The notes: generated by a model from the letters alone, not told the origin. A stretch of DNA of 64,000 nucleotides from JAAELZ01 sp965209105 (GCA_965209105.1 CBDBQB010000039.1:284343-348342), one strand, 5' to 3'. Shown: positions 44,538-55,170, counted from the stretch's first letter. Made by a program: numbers and translations.

Positions 44538-45068
44538 ATGGGCATACTTGAAGCAATTTTAAAAGAGGGTGGTGGCGCACTGGTTGGGCAAATCGCTAAG
44601 AATTTCGGCATCAACAAATCAGTGGCCGAAGCTGCCATTAAGGGTCTTGCGCCAGCTTTAACGCGTGGCCTACAACGCAAGACTAAATCTGATCAAGGGA
44701 TGGGCTCTTTACTGGATGCGCTCAAGAAAGGTGATCATGACCGAACGCTAGACAATCACGGCACGCTCAATCTCGAAGATACTATTAACGAAGGCAATGA
44801 TGTATTGGGGCATATTTTAGGCAGTAAAGACGTCAGCCGAAATGTCGCAGGTGCAGCCGCCAAAGAATCTGGCCTCAGCAGCGGTATGCTTAAGAAGATG
44901 CTGCCAATCGTCGCGATGGTGGTGATGGGTATGATGAAGCGTAAAACACGCTCTTCAGGTTTTTCAAAAAAAGCCGGCGGCGGTGGGCTGATTCGCTCAA
45001 TGCTCGATTCGGACAACGATGGATCAATTCTGGATGATATCTTGAGCTTGGCGGTGAAGTTTTTCTAA
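44538..45068 (+). CDS. DUF937 family protein
   Basis: Protein of 176 residues. The N-terminus has the DUF937 pattern: GGGALVGQIAKNFGINKSVA followed by EAAIKGLAPALTRGLQRK, and later NEGNDVLGHILGSKDVSRN with VAGAAAKESGLSSGMLKKML. A hydrophobic stretch (LPIVAMVVMGMM) and a Gly-rich then acidic tail (LDSDNDGSILDDILSLAVKF) follow. Function is unknown. It follows cpoB by 44 bp and is the last intact gene before the repeat-rich decay zone. Confidence 0.75.
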   Translation: MGILEAILKEGGGALVGQIAKNFGINKSVAEAAIKGLAPALTRGLQRKTKSDQGMGSLLDALKKGDHDRTLDNHGTLNLEDTINEGNDVLGHILGSKDVSRNVAGAAAKESGLSSGMLKKMLPIVAMVVMGMMKRKTRSSGFSKKAGGGGLIRSMLDSDNDGSILDDILSLAVKFF

Positions 45069-45091
45069 GATTTAAAGAATTTAAAGGAATT

Positions 45092-45113
45092 TAAAGGGGA
45101 CGCTACCCTTTAA
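45092..45113 (+). repeat. REP-like palindrome, bracket 1 left
   Basis: TAAAGGGGACGCTACCCTTT plus AA. AAAGGG and CCCTTT form a short hairpin around GACGCTA. It lies 18 bp upstream of the RAYT start. Confidence 0.85.
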
Positions 45114-45130
45114 TGCGGTAGAATGCGGCT

Positions 45131-45809
45131 ATGCCTAGACTAGCCAGAAACGTATTTGCCGATGTACCCCACCACATCACTCAACGTGGTAATCGCCAAG
45201 AAGATGTATTTTTTACCGATGAAGATCGCGAACGTTATCTGAGCTGGTTAGGTGAATATTGCAAGAAATGGTCGGTAGAGTTAATGGCATATTGCCTGAT
45301 GAGCAACCACATCCATTTGGTGTTAAGGCCGAGCACCGAAGCGGGGGTTACAGAATGTATTAAAGCCGTTACACATGCGTTATGCGCAGCGCATAAATAA
45401 GCGTTACGGCTGGAAAGGCCATTTGTGGCAAGGACGATTTTTCTCTTCTGCCATGGACGACGCTTACACATGGGCCTCGATACGGTATGTCGAACGTAAT
45501 CCTGTGGCAGCTGGGATAGTAAAGCAAGCTGAGGATTATCTATGGTCTAGCGCACCTGCTAGATGTGGCCTGGTTGAAAATAATCTATTGGTGCCAAATT
45601 ATCGGCTTAAGATAGGCGTAAAACCTGCTGAATGGTCAGCTTGGCTTGGACAAGGCGAGCACGCAGAAAAAGTAAGGTTACTTGAAAAGCATGTGGAGAA
45701 AGGGCTACCGTGTGGTGGCGAATCGTTTATTGGAAAGCTAGAAAAGAAAGCAGGCAAAAGCCTACGTTATAGGCCGCAGGGAAGGCCACTTAAGGAAAAC
45801 AAAGGGTAG
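45131..45809 (+). pseudogene. REP-associated tyrosine transposase (RAYT), frameshifted
   Basis: Y1-family single-strand transposase of the REP-associated type. The first part (45131-45400) has the start MPRLARNVFADVPHHITQRG with NRQEDVFF, and the HUH motif in CLMSNHIHLVLRP. The second part (45375-45809) continues in another frame with MRYAQRINKRYGWKGHLWQG followed by RFFSSAMDD, and RYVERNPVAAGIVKQAEDYL. The crossover is near 45370 (AVTH / MRYAQ), so one base change restores a full protein of about 225 residues. Catalytic residues of the HUH motif and the Tyr in RYVERNPV remain readable. Palindromic repeats bracket it on both sides, as expected for RAYT genes. Confidence 0.88.
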
Positions 45810-45820
45810 CGTCCCCTTTC
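45801..45820 (-). repeat. REP-like palindrome, bracket 1 right
   Basis: AAAGGGTAGCGTCCCCTTTC, inverted relative to the copy at 45092. It overlaps the last codons of the RAYT pseudogene. Confidence 0.85.
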
Positions 45821-46046
45821 TATTGAATTAACTACCCCAAGTTTTCTCGCAGCGGCCGACATCGAACCTTGTTCGACAATTTTTACAAATATTGTGATTG
45901 CCTTTAACTTGCCCATATTATGCAATATGCAAAAAATAATTTTTCATTATAGCTGTTTTTCTATGCAATGCGTTGGCCTAGCATTTGGTGCTAAATTAGA
46001 TTTACCAATCTAAAGCAATCTTCAATCCATCAAGAGGAAATTCAAT

Positions 46047-46488
46047 ATGAGTAGCCAAGCACTGATCACAGCTCCACATTCTCGTGAACCAAGTCTTCAG
46101 GTTCTCGGCGTTTCGGTAACGGTTTTAGCCAATAATACGAAGAGCAGTTCGTATGGAGTAACACTACAGGAAGGAGAAGCTGGCATGGGCCCACCGCCGC
46201 ATTCCCACGTGTGGGATGAATCATTTTACGTCTTAGAAGGCAGCGTGGAATTTACAAGCAACGGTGTGGCCAAAAAATTGCCCAACCGGGACGCTAATAC
46301 ATGTACCCGCTGGAACTATACATGGGTTTCAGTTTGGCTCTAAGGGCGGACAAATGCTTGAAATTACCGGTAAAGGTAGCAACGCTTCAAGGATGTTTGC
46401 AGAAATTGATCGCGAAATTCCCCCAGGCCCACCTGATATTCCTAAAGTAGTCGAAGTATTTGAGCGAAATGGTGTAACGCTCGCGTAA
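46047..46488 (+). pseudogene. Cupin-domain protein, frameshifted
   Basis: A small cupin gene split into two frames. The first (from ATG 46047, with AGAGGAAA upstream) has GPPPHSHVWDESFYVLEGSV, the first cupin motif. The second frame, from about 46280, gives PTGTLIHVPAGTIHGFQFGS, the second cupin motif, and continues to the stop at 46488. Joining them at about 46280 gives one protein of about 147 residues. The metal-binding His/Glu set is readable across both frames. As it stands the gene is broken. Confidence 0.85.
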
Positions 46489-46543
46489 TAGCGGGTCTAT
46501 TGAGGTGAATAGCTTCCCACACTTTCGTTACCGCGTTAGTTTT

Positions 46544-46565
46544 TAAAGGGGACGCTACCCTTTAA
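46544..46565 (+). repeat. REP-like palindrome, bracket 2 left
   Basis: Identical to the copy at 45092 (TAAAGGGGACGCTACCCTTT plus AA). Confidence 0.85.
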
Positions 46566-46626
46566 TTGATAAGGGCGAACATTCCGATGCTAATTCTCAA
46601 TATTTTTTTCGGCTTGTTTTGAAAAT

Positions 46627-46650
46627 ATAAAGGGTAGCGTCCCCTTTATA
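46627..46650 (-). repeat. REP-like palindrome, bracket 2 right
   Basis: AAAGGGTAGCGTCCCCTTT, inverted relative to 46544. The two enclose only 61 bp of AT-rich sequence without a gene, so the pair looks like a small non-autonomous unit of about 107 bp. Confidence 0.85.
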
Positions 46651-46728
46651 CCTTTATACCTTTATAGCTCTGGCTCGCAAGTTTAATAAACCTACTTGAG
46701 TGTCCGGCGATGATGCATGCTTGTTGAC

Positions 46729-47502
46729 TTATTTGAAGGGCGCAATCCGTCCCCAGCCGGGTACACGAAAAGCCAGATCATTGACATCGATGCCGAAGTT
46801 CAGGCCGAGAACATTGGCTTCAAACCCTTCTTCACGTGCGATGCCGACACCAAGCAATCCATTTACGGAAAGCTGCCAGCCGCTGCCACTGGGCATGGGC
46901 ACGATCAGCTTGCCGAACGGGAGGTAGTCTTTACCTATGGCCGTTGCCGGGAGATCCAGTTTCAGCGCAGGAACTTCGCGCGCCACCCAGGCGGTGAAGG
47001 TGTTACTGTTGGGGCCTGGCCAAATATGGTAGGTGCGCGGATAGGGGTAGCTGGCGACCGCCTTTTCGATAGCGTCAATTATGCCCTCGACCTGATCGCC
47101 TCGATGTTCAATCAATAACTCAGGACGTGAGCCGTACCAGAAGAAGTCTGGCGGCCCCTGTCGGCCAATGCTTATCATAGAGCGGTCGTCATGATGCAGA
47201 TACCATCCAACCACCTGATAGACGCTGTAGTGATCTGCTCCCCGGCGTTTGCTGGCGATCCAGCTATGCACCGCAAACGCGCCGCGCCAGTTAAAGGCCC
47301 GTGCGGCGTAGACCTGGACGATGGGCTGATTGAGGTCACCGGGTAGGGGTGATTGTTCGCTGCTCATCTGGCTCGCGTCTCGCCAGTGGGTGTCGAAGTC
47401 AAGGTCGCCGAAAAGCAACTGGGCCAAGGGGCCAAGCAACAATATGAAAAGCAGTACCAAAAGTCTAGTTAACCAGCGAAGCCAGGCGTTCTTACTATTC
47501 AT
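46729..47502 (-). CDS. DUF3750 domain protein, membrane-anchored
   Basis: Protein of 257 residues. An N-terminal helix (WLTRLLVLLFILLLGPLAQL) anchors it. The rest matches the DUF3750 pattern: VQVYAARAFNWRGAFAVHSW, HYSVYQVVGWYLHH, PYPRTYHIWPGPNSNTFTAW and the C-terminal GLLGVGIAREEGFEANVLGL. The His, Asn and Thr set in YHIWPGPNSNTF suggests a peptidase-like active site, but no function is established. It is intact inside a zone of broken genes and is read opposite to them. Confidence 0.82.
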   Translation of the reverse strand: MNSKNAWLRWLTRLLVLLFILLLGPLAQLLFGDLDFDTHWRDASQMSSEQSPLPGDLNQPIVQVYAARAFNWRGAFAVHSWIASKRRGADHYSVYQVVGWYLHHDDRSMISIGRQGPPDFFWYGSRPELLIEHRGDQVEGIIDAIEKAVASYPYPRTYHIWPGPNSNTFTAWVAREVPALKLDLPATAIGKDYLPFGKLIVPMPSGSGWQLSVNGLLGVGIAREEGFEANVLGLNFGIDVNDLAFRVPGWGRIAPFK

Positions 47503-47550
47503 GGTATTGGTATTCTCCGGTTTTGTTTAAGCGGTTTATCATGCCGAGTT

Positions 47551-47575
47551 TTAAAGGGAACCTCACTACCCTTTA
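47551..47575 (+). repeat. REP-like palindrome, degenerate, bracket 3 left
   Basis: TTAAAGGGAACCTCACTACC followed by CTTTA, a diverged form of the copy at 45092. Confidence 0.65.
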
Positions 47576-47593
47576 TTGCCCTAAGTTACCTAA

Positions 47594-47788
47594 AATATTC
47601 AAGACAAAATTTTCGTTGCTCTATCTGAACTGTCGCTAACAGGTGAGCATAATAACGCTGTTCGGATTAAAGGCCGCGAAGGTTACCGTATTAGAGTCGG
47701 CGAATATCGAGTTATTTACTCAAAAAATGAAACTGAACTAATCATCCTAGTTATCAAGAATGGCGCTAGGGGAGTTATTTACAAATGA
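47594..47788 (+). pseudogene. RelE/ParE-family toxin, N-terminally truncated
   Basis: Open frame without a start codon (a stop lies at 47591). It encodes SELSLTGEHNNAVRIKGREG, then YRIRVGEYRVIYSKNETELI and IKNGARGVIY. This is the C-terminal two thirds of a RelE-type ribosome-dependent RNase or gyrase toxin. The N-terminal helix pair is missing. The stop overlaps the start of the antitoxin gene as ATGA, the usual toxin-first arrangement of HigBA/RelE-Xre modules. It lies 18 bp inside a REP-like palindrome. Confidence 0.8.
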
Positions 47789-48139
47789 CCCAATACATTG
47801 CCGATGATGAAGGCAGTAAAACACTTGTCGTTATTGCCGTCCAAGAATATAAAAGCTTGCTTGATGTTGTCGAAATGGAGCAAGATGTGCGAGACTTCGA
47901 CCAAGTCATGGCAGATAATGACAAGATATTGCCGTCTGAAATGGTAGAGCGACTTGCAATCTCTGCTAGTAAATTAATTATATGGCGTGATCATCGAGGT
48001 TTTACCCAAGAGCAACTTGCTGAAAAAGTCGGCTTATATTTCTATGTTCGAGTCAAGGCAAAGAACGCCTTCGATCAAGACGCTGAAGGCAATAGCTAAT
48101 GTATTAAAGGTTAATATGGATGGTCTTGCCGAACTCTAA
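47785..48139 (+). pseudogene. Xre-type antitoxin, frameshifted
   Basis: Partner of the RelE-like toxin. The open frame runs to 48099 with a DNA-binding helix-turn-helix start (LIIWRDHRGFTQEQLAEKVG). After GLY the expected helix-turn-helix sequence lies in another frame: SMFESRQRTPSIKTLKAIAN, then VLKVNMDGLAEL, ending at 48139. A single frame change near 48035 destroyed it. The native form would have been about 117 residues. Confidence 0.82.
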
Positions 48140-48152
48140 ATAGTACCGCGGA

Positions 48153-48174
48153 TTAAAGGGTAGCGCCCCCTTAA
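48153..48174 (-). repeat. REP-like palindrome, bracket 3 right
   Basis: TTAAAGGGTAGCGCCCCCTT plus AA, inverted relative to 47551. The pair at 47551 and 48153 encloses the broken toxin-antitoxin module. Confidence 0.75.
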
Positions 48175-48263
48175 AAAATGCGCGCATAAAACTATCATGC
48201 GTGCGCTTTGTTGGGCATGTTCGCCGACGAAAAAGTGGTGCAGAAAAAACTTCAAATTGGGTG

Positions 48264-48291
48264 TTGACAATGCTCAGTTCGGGCGTAGAAT
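48264..48291 (+). promoter_or_regulatory. rRNA operon P1-type promoter
   Basis: TTGACA at 48264-48269, 16 bases, then TAGAAT at 48286-48291. The next bases, ACGCGCTCCC, form the GC-rich discriminator typical of stringently controlled rRNA promoters. It is about 205 bp upstream of the 16S gene. Confidence 0.85.
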
Positions 48292-48338
48292 ACGCGCTCC
48301 CAGATCGAACCAGCAAACATTGCGTTTATTGGCCAGAT

Positions 48339-48386
48339 CGACGGTTCTTTTAAAATTTAATCCAAGCAAATTGTGTGGGCGCTTCT
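48339..48386 (+). promoter_or_regulatory. rrn leader antitermination element (boxA and boxC-like)
   Basis: GGTTCTTTTAAAATTT corresponds to the E. coli rrn boxA (TGCTCTTTAACAATTT). It is followed by CAAATTGTGTGGGCGC, matching the E. coli leader stretch CAATCTGTGTGGGCAC. NusB/NusE loading is inferred. Confidence 0.75.
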
Positions 48387-48496
48387 GTCTAGCTTTTGGG
48401 ATCTATCCAGTTAGTCAGGTCGTTGATTCTCTTAAATTTATTTAGGAAAATTGATGATCTGCAAAAAACCGGCTCTTGTATTAGAGCAAAACTTTC

Positions 48497-50049
<1,553 letters not shown>

Positions 50050-50123
50050 AAAGAAAACGATCCCACTATTCAGAAGTGTCCACACAATCTGCTTGGAACC
50101 AAAGTTAGTATTTGGACCAACTT

Positions 50124-50200
<77 letters not shown>

Positions 50201-50478
50201 TATTTCGTCCAGCTTCGCGCTACTCGGCGTTAACTAAAAGCTCACGCACCCTTTGTGCGCTGCTCTTTTAGTTGCCTTGATTAGCACGAACCTGAACAAA
50301 AAATGTCATTCTTATTAGGGTGAAATTTCCAGCCTGCTTTTTAAACGAAGCGATTTAACGTAGGATAGATTTTCGTAGGCAAGGCGCGCGAAAGAACGAG
50401 AGAGGAAACATACTTATGTATGTGACCGAACGAGTGATAAGCAGCAACGCCGCATACGGAAATATAGACCAGTTAAAT

Positions 50479-50554
50479 GGGGCCATAGCTCAGCTGGGAG
50501 AGCGCCTGCCTTGCACGCAGGAGGTCGGCGGTTCGATCCCGCCTGGCTCCACCA
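50479..50554 (+). tRNA. alaT: tRNA-Ala (UGC)
   Basis: 76 nt including an encoded CCA. The acceptor stem GGGGCCA pairs with TGGCTCC. The anticodon TGC lies at 50512-50514 and the T-arm is GGCGGTTCGATCCCGCC. It is the second tRNA of the 16S-23S spacer. Confidence 0.97.
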
Positions 50555-50996
50555 TTCTTTTTTAAATCAAAGGATAAGTGAACAGAGTACTAACTTTTAG
50601 GTTGTAAACCTCAGTTCTGTTTTTACAGCAGTGTTGATGTTTACAACTTGAGAATCTTCGTTAAGTCCTGATGTTTTTATAACAGAAGGATGGAGGTTCT
50701 GGATCTTTTACAATTAGGGTAGTCAAAGGCACACGCATAGTGTGAGTTAGACGAAGATAGAGATATATTTTAAATCGATATCGGTGTTTTTCTTCAGTAT
50801 GCGGGTACCGTGAATATCATGCATCGCATGGGTTTTCGTTAAGAAAATTCGTGTTTTGATATTCACAGTGAATTTATAGTTTGTTACTTGTAACAAGCTA
50901 GACGATTCACATGTCTTTATATTTTGAGTTTAATTAAATTTAGCTTTAGATAAGTTGTTATAGCAGTATGAAATAACAGTCTATTTGGGGTTATAT
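50555..50996. other. tRNA-Ala to 23S spacer
   Basis: 442 bp with no gene. It holds an inverted repeat GTGAATATCA (50810-50819) with TGATATTCAC (50857-50866). It also holds GTTGTAAACCTCAG and GTTTACAACTTGAG motifs near 50601 and 50638, which can pair imperfectly. These probably serve rRNA processing. Confidence 0.6.
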
Positions 50997-51003
50997 GATC
51001 AAG
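50990..51003 (+). other. 23S processing stem, 5' arm
   Basis: GTTATATGATCAAG is perfectly complementary to CTTGATCATATAAC at 54612-54625. It brackets the mature 23S ends and is the expected RNase III processing stem. Confidence 0.8.
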
Positions 51004-52025
51004 TTATTAAGTGCATACGGTGGATGCCTTGGCGGTAAGAGGCGATGAAAGACGTTGTAACATGCGATAAGCCTCGGGGAGCTTGTAAACTAGCTTTGAT
51101 CCGGGGATTTCTGAATGGGGAAACCCACTGCTTCGGCAGTATCATTAAGTGAATTCATAGCTTAATGAAGCGAACCCGGTGAACTGAAACATCTAAGTAG
51201 CCGGAGGAAAATATATCAACCGATATTCCCCTAGTAGCGGCGAGCGAACGGGGATTAGCCCAAAAGTTTCTTACGTCTTAATAGAATGCTCTGGAAAGTG
51301 CAACCATAGTGGGTGATAGTCCCGTATATGAAAAGGCGTATTAAATGAATCTGAGTAGGGCGGGGCACGAGAAACCTTGTCTGAATATGGGGGGACCATC
51401 CTCCAAGGCTAAATACTACTTACCGACCGATAGTGAACCAGTACCGTGAGGGAAAGGCGAAAAGAACCCCTGTTAGGGGAGTGAAATAGAACCTGAAACC
51501 GTATGCATACAAGCAGTAGGAGCATCCTTGTGATGTGACTGCGTACCTTTTGTATAATGGGTCAGCGACTTAATTTTAGTAGCAAGGTTAACCGTTTAGG
51601 GGAGCCGTAGGGAAACCGAGTCTTAATAGGGCGATTAGTTGCTAGGATTAGACCCGAAACCGGACGATCTAGCCATGGCCAGGTTGAAGGTGCAGTAACA
51701 TGCACTGGAGGACCGAACCAACTTATGTTGAAAAATGAGTGGATGAGCTGTGGCTAGGAGTGAAAGGCTAAACAAGTCCGGAGATAGCTGGTTCTCCTCG
51801 AAATCTATTTAGGTAGAGCCTCATGTATAACTGTTGGGGGTAGAGCACTGTTTTGGCTAGGGGTCCATCCCGGACTACCAAACCAATGCAAACTCCGAAT
51901 ACCAACAAGTTCAATCATGGGAGACACACGGCGGGTGATAAGGTCCGTCGTGGAAAGGGCAACAGCCCAGACCATCAGCTAAGGTCCCCAAATTACAGTT
52001 AAGTGGAAAACGATGTGGAAAGGCC

Positions 52026-52090
<65 letters not shown>

Positions 52091-52795
52091 GAGTCGGTCT
52101 GCGCGGAAGATTTACCGGGGCTAAACTGTATACCGAAGCTATGGATGCTAGTTTACTAGCATGGTAGAGGAGCGTTCTGTAAGCCGTTGAAGGTGTTCTG
52201 TAAGGAATGCTGGAGGTATCAGAAGTGCGAATGCTGACATAAGTAACGATAAAGGGGGTGAAAGGCCCCCTCGCCGAAAGCCCAAGGTTTCCTGTTCAAT
52301 GTTAATCAGAACAGGGTTAGTCGGCCCCTAAGGTGAGGCAGAAATGCGTAATCGATGGGAAACAGGTTAATATTCCTGTACTGATCATAACTGCGATGGA
52401 GAGACGGAGAAGGCTAAACGAGCCAACTGTTGGATTAGTTGGTTTAACCGTGTAGGCATGTATCTTAGGTAAATCCGGGATACTTTATGCTGAGGCGGGA
52501 TGACGAGCACCTTATTAGGAGCGAAGTCGTTGATGCCCTGCTTCCAGGAAAATCTTCTAAGCTTCAGGTTATGATTAACCGTACCCCAAACCGACACAGG
52601 TGGGCGGGATGAGTATTCTAAGGCGCTTGAGAGAACTCGGGTGAAGGAACTCGGCAAAATAACACCGTAACTTCGGGAGAAGGTGTGCCCCTAGTATGTG
52701 ATGAGACTTGCTCTCTAAGCAGAACGGGGTTGCAACAAAGAGATGGCTGCGACTGTTTACTAAAAACATAGCACTCTGCGAACTCGCAAGAGGAA

Positions 52796-52830
<35 letters not shown>

Positions 52831-52867
52831 TAATTGATGGGGTTATTCTTCGGAAGAAGCTCTTGAT

Positions 52868-52912
<45 letters not shown>

Positions 52913-53644
52913 TAACATCGATTACAGATGTTACAATCTGCTACGCTAGCCTTAGTAAAACTAAACCATATGCGGGAAACTCCTCCAAAACCGATCAGTA
53001 CTCGTTTGATTTTGATTGACGCGAAGATAAGCCGCTAGATAACGCTTTTCGGGATGTTTAATCGATATACAATCAAGCAGTAAAAATCTGACGGACATGG
53101 GGACAATCCGCAGGAAAGATCTGGCAGTAGCCTGTCAGAAATCCTCAGAGACTTTATGTTTGGGAGCAGAAAATGAAATTAGAAGCACAATGGATCGTTG
53201 GCTTTGTTGATGGCGAAGCGTGTTTTCACGTTGGCATTAACAAGAATGATTCGATGACCATGGGTTATCAAGTTTTACCAGAATTTACCGTGGTACAACA
53301 CGAACGTGATATCAAGGTGTTACACGCCTTAAAATCATATTTTAAATGTGGGGTAGTACGTGTCAATAGACGGGATAAAACTTCAACCAGAATGGCTTAT
53401 CGGGTTAGAAACCAACAACAACTATTGGATATAATTTGCCCATTTTTCATGACCCATCAACTGAAAACACAAAAAAACGTGGATTTTCGTAAATTCCGTA
53501 AAGTGTTGAGGTTAATGGATAAAAACGCCCATTTGAGCGAAGATGGACTGGAAGAAATTCGAGCCATTGCAGCAATAATGAATCGGAAAAAAGGGTCTGC
53601 TTAAGAGAAAGTCCGACTTTTCTGGAAACAGTTAAGATTAATCG
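52913..53644 (+). other. Group I self-splicing intron at 23S position L1931
   Basis: Inserted after GGTCCTAAGGT (E. coli U1931), with exon 2 resuming AGCGAAATTCC. The exon sequence CTAAGGT pairs over 7 bp with the internal guide GCCTTAG (52949-52955), ending in the required U-G wobble (P1). CGCT (52944-52947) can pair with exon 2 AGCG (P10). The core elements are P (TGCGGGAAAC, 52971-52980), Q (AATCCGCAGG, 53105-53114), R with the guanosine site (TCAGAGACT, 53145-53153) and S (AAGAGAAAGTCC, 53603-53614). The intron ends in G. A hairpin TAACATC/GATGTTA opens it (52913-52933). The endonuclease gene lies between R and S, in the P8 region. Confidence 0.92.
53173..53604 (+). CDS. LAGLIDADG homing endonuclease inside the 23S intron
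   Basis: Protein of 143 residues. A single LAGLIDADG motif is seen in AQWIVGFVDGEACFHVGINK at about residues 6-25 (GFVDGEA, with the catalytic acidic residue in DGE). One motif per chain implies a homodimer acting on a pseudo-palindromic site. A later helix region (VLHALKSYFKCGVVRVNRRD, then MAYRVRNQQQLLDIICPFFM) matches the family fold. The start ATG has AGCAGAAAA upstream (weak). The enzyme would cut intron-less 23S genes near position 1931 to spread the intron. It could also assist splicing as a maturase, which is unproven. The gene ends inside the S element. Confidence 0.92.
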   Translation: MKLEAQWIVGFVDGEACFHVGINKNDSMTMGYQVLPEFTVVQHERDIKVLHALKSYFKCGVVRVNRRDKTSTRMAYRVRNQQQLLDIICPFFMTHQLKTQKNVDFRKFRKVLRLMDKNAHLSEDGLEEIRAIAAIMNRKKGSA

Positions 53645-53691
<47 letters not shown>

Positions 53692-53762
53692 CGATGGCCA
53701 TACTGTCTCCACCCGGGACTCAGTGAAATTGAACTCGCTGTGAAGATGCAGTGTACCCGCGG

Positions 53763-53793
<31 letters not shown>

Positions 53794-53953
53794 CAGCTTT
53801 ACATTGAACTTTGAGCACGCATGTGCAGCATAGGTGGTAGGCTTTGAAGCGGGAACGCTAGTTTCTGTGGAGCCTCCCTTGAGATACCACCCTTGTTTGC
53901 TTGAGGTTCTAACCCAGATCCGTTATCCGGGTCGGGGACAATGTATGGTGGGT

Positions 53954-53996
<43 letters not shown>

Positions 53997-54097
53997 GCGA
54001 AGGTACTCTAAATACGGTCGGAAATCGTATGGTTAGTGCAAAGGCATAAGAGTGCTTGACTGCGAGACAGACACGTCGAGCAGGAGCGAAAGCTGGT

Positions 54098-54173
<76 letters not shown>

Positions 54174-54247
54174 ACCCCCCAAGAGTTCACATCGACGGGG
54201 GTGTTTGGCACCTCGATGTCGGCTCATCTCATCCTGGGGCTGTAGCC

Positions 54248-54280
<33 letters not shown>

Positions 54281-54447
54281 AGGTACGCGAGCTGGGTTTA
54301 GAACGTCGTGAGACAGTTTGGTCCCTATCTGCCGTGGGCGTTTGAGACTTGAGAGGAAGCTGTTCCTAGTACGAGAGGACCGGAATGGACGTACCTCTGG
54401 TGTTCCGATTGTCACGCCAGTGGCATTGCCGGGTAGCTATGTACGGA

Positions 54448-54483
<36 letters not shown>

Positions 54484-54611
54484 CCCCTCAAGATAAGGTC
54501 TCTCTGGATCCTTGAGATCCCTGAAGGGTCGTTGAAGACTACAACGTTGATAGGCGGGGTGTGTAAGTGCAGTAATGCATGTAAGCTAACCCGTACTAAT
54601 AGCCCGTGAGG

Positions 54612-54625
54612 CTTGATCATATAAC
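54612..54625 (+). other. 23S processing stem, 3' arm
   Basis: CTTGATCATATAAC pairs with 50990-51003. The mature 3' end lies within or next to it. Confidence 0.78.
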
Positions 54626-54808
54626 ACCCAAGTGGTTTGTTATTCCCTGTATATATTCAGGGCAAGCTCAAAATTAAAGAAAAACATACCGAAAGGTATG
54701 GCCAATGACTACCCTATTTGTTTTCCTTTTGGAGCCGATGATTTTTATCGGTTCATTAAGGAGAACTAGCTATTGCTTGCCTTGTAATCAAGCAATATCT
54801 GACCAGTT

Positions 54809-54926
54809 TGTCTAGTGACCATAGAGTTTTGGAACCACCTGATCCCATTTCGAACTCAGAAGTGAAACATTTCATCGCCGATGGTAGTGCAGGGTCTCCC
54901 TGTGTGAGAGTAGGTCATCGCTAGGC
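54809..54926 (+). rRNA. rrf: 5S ribosomal RNA
   Basis: About 118 nt. The conserved core is ATCCCATTTCGAACTCAGAA followed by GTGAAAC, then CGCCGATGGTAGTG and GTGTGAGAGTAGGTCATCGC. GTCTAGTG at the start pairs with CGCTAGGC at the end. It is the last gene of the rRNA operon. Confidence 0.96.
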
Positions 54927-54930
54927 TTTT

Positions 54931-54975
54931 ATACCAAAAAGCCCTCCGTGCGAAAGCGCGGGGGCTTTTTGGTAT
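54931..54975 (+). terminator. rRNA operon terminator
   Basis: Strong hairpin TACCAAAAAGCCC / GGGGCTTTTTGGTA around CGTGCGAAAGCGCG. Confidence 0.9.
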
Positions 54976-55001
54976 AATTACCTGTGTTCCCTATTATTTT
55001 C

Positions 55002-55093
55002 GTAGCGCAGAGTAAACGGCATTCTATCGAGCTGAATTAGAAAAGCGTATCGTCGCATTTTTATATTAAAACGTAACAATGGCAAGACGAAGC
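55002..55093 (+). mobile_element. Left end of a truncated IS66-family element
   Basis: Begins GTAGCGCAGAGTAAACGGCA, an IS66-type terminal repeat. It runs through the same 77-bp leader as the next copy and stops 15 bp into tnpA (ATGGCAAGACGAAGC), where the second IS66 left end begins. Confidence 0.75.
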
Positions 55094-55170
55094 GTAAGCG
55101 CCGAGTAAACGGCACCCATCGCAGTAAATTAGAAGAGCTTATTCTCGCATTTTTATATTAAACCGTAACA

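Noticed and set aside
48104..48316. Minus-strand frame over the rRNA promoter
   Set aside because: It overlaps a REP-like repeat and the promoter and has no recognisable features.
52913..53644. 23S insert as a simple intervening sequence (fragmented rRNA)
   Set aside because: P1, P10 and the group I core elements P, Q, R and S are present with a terminal G, and it encodes a homing endonuclease.
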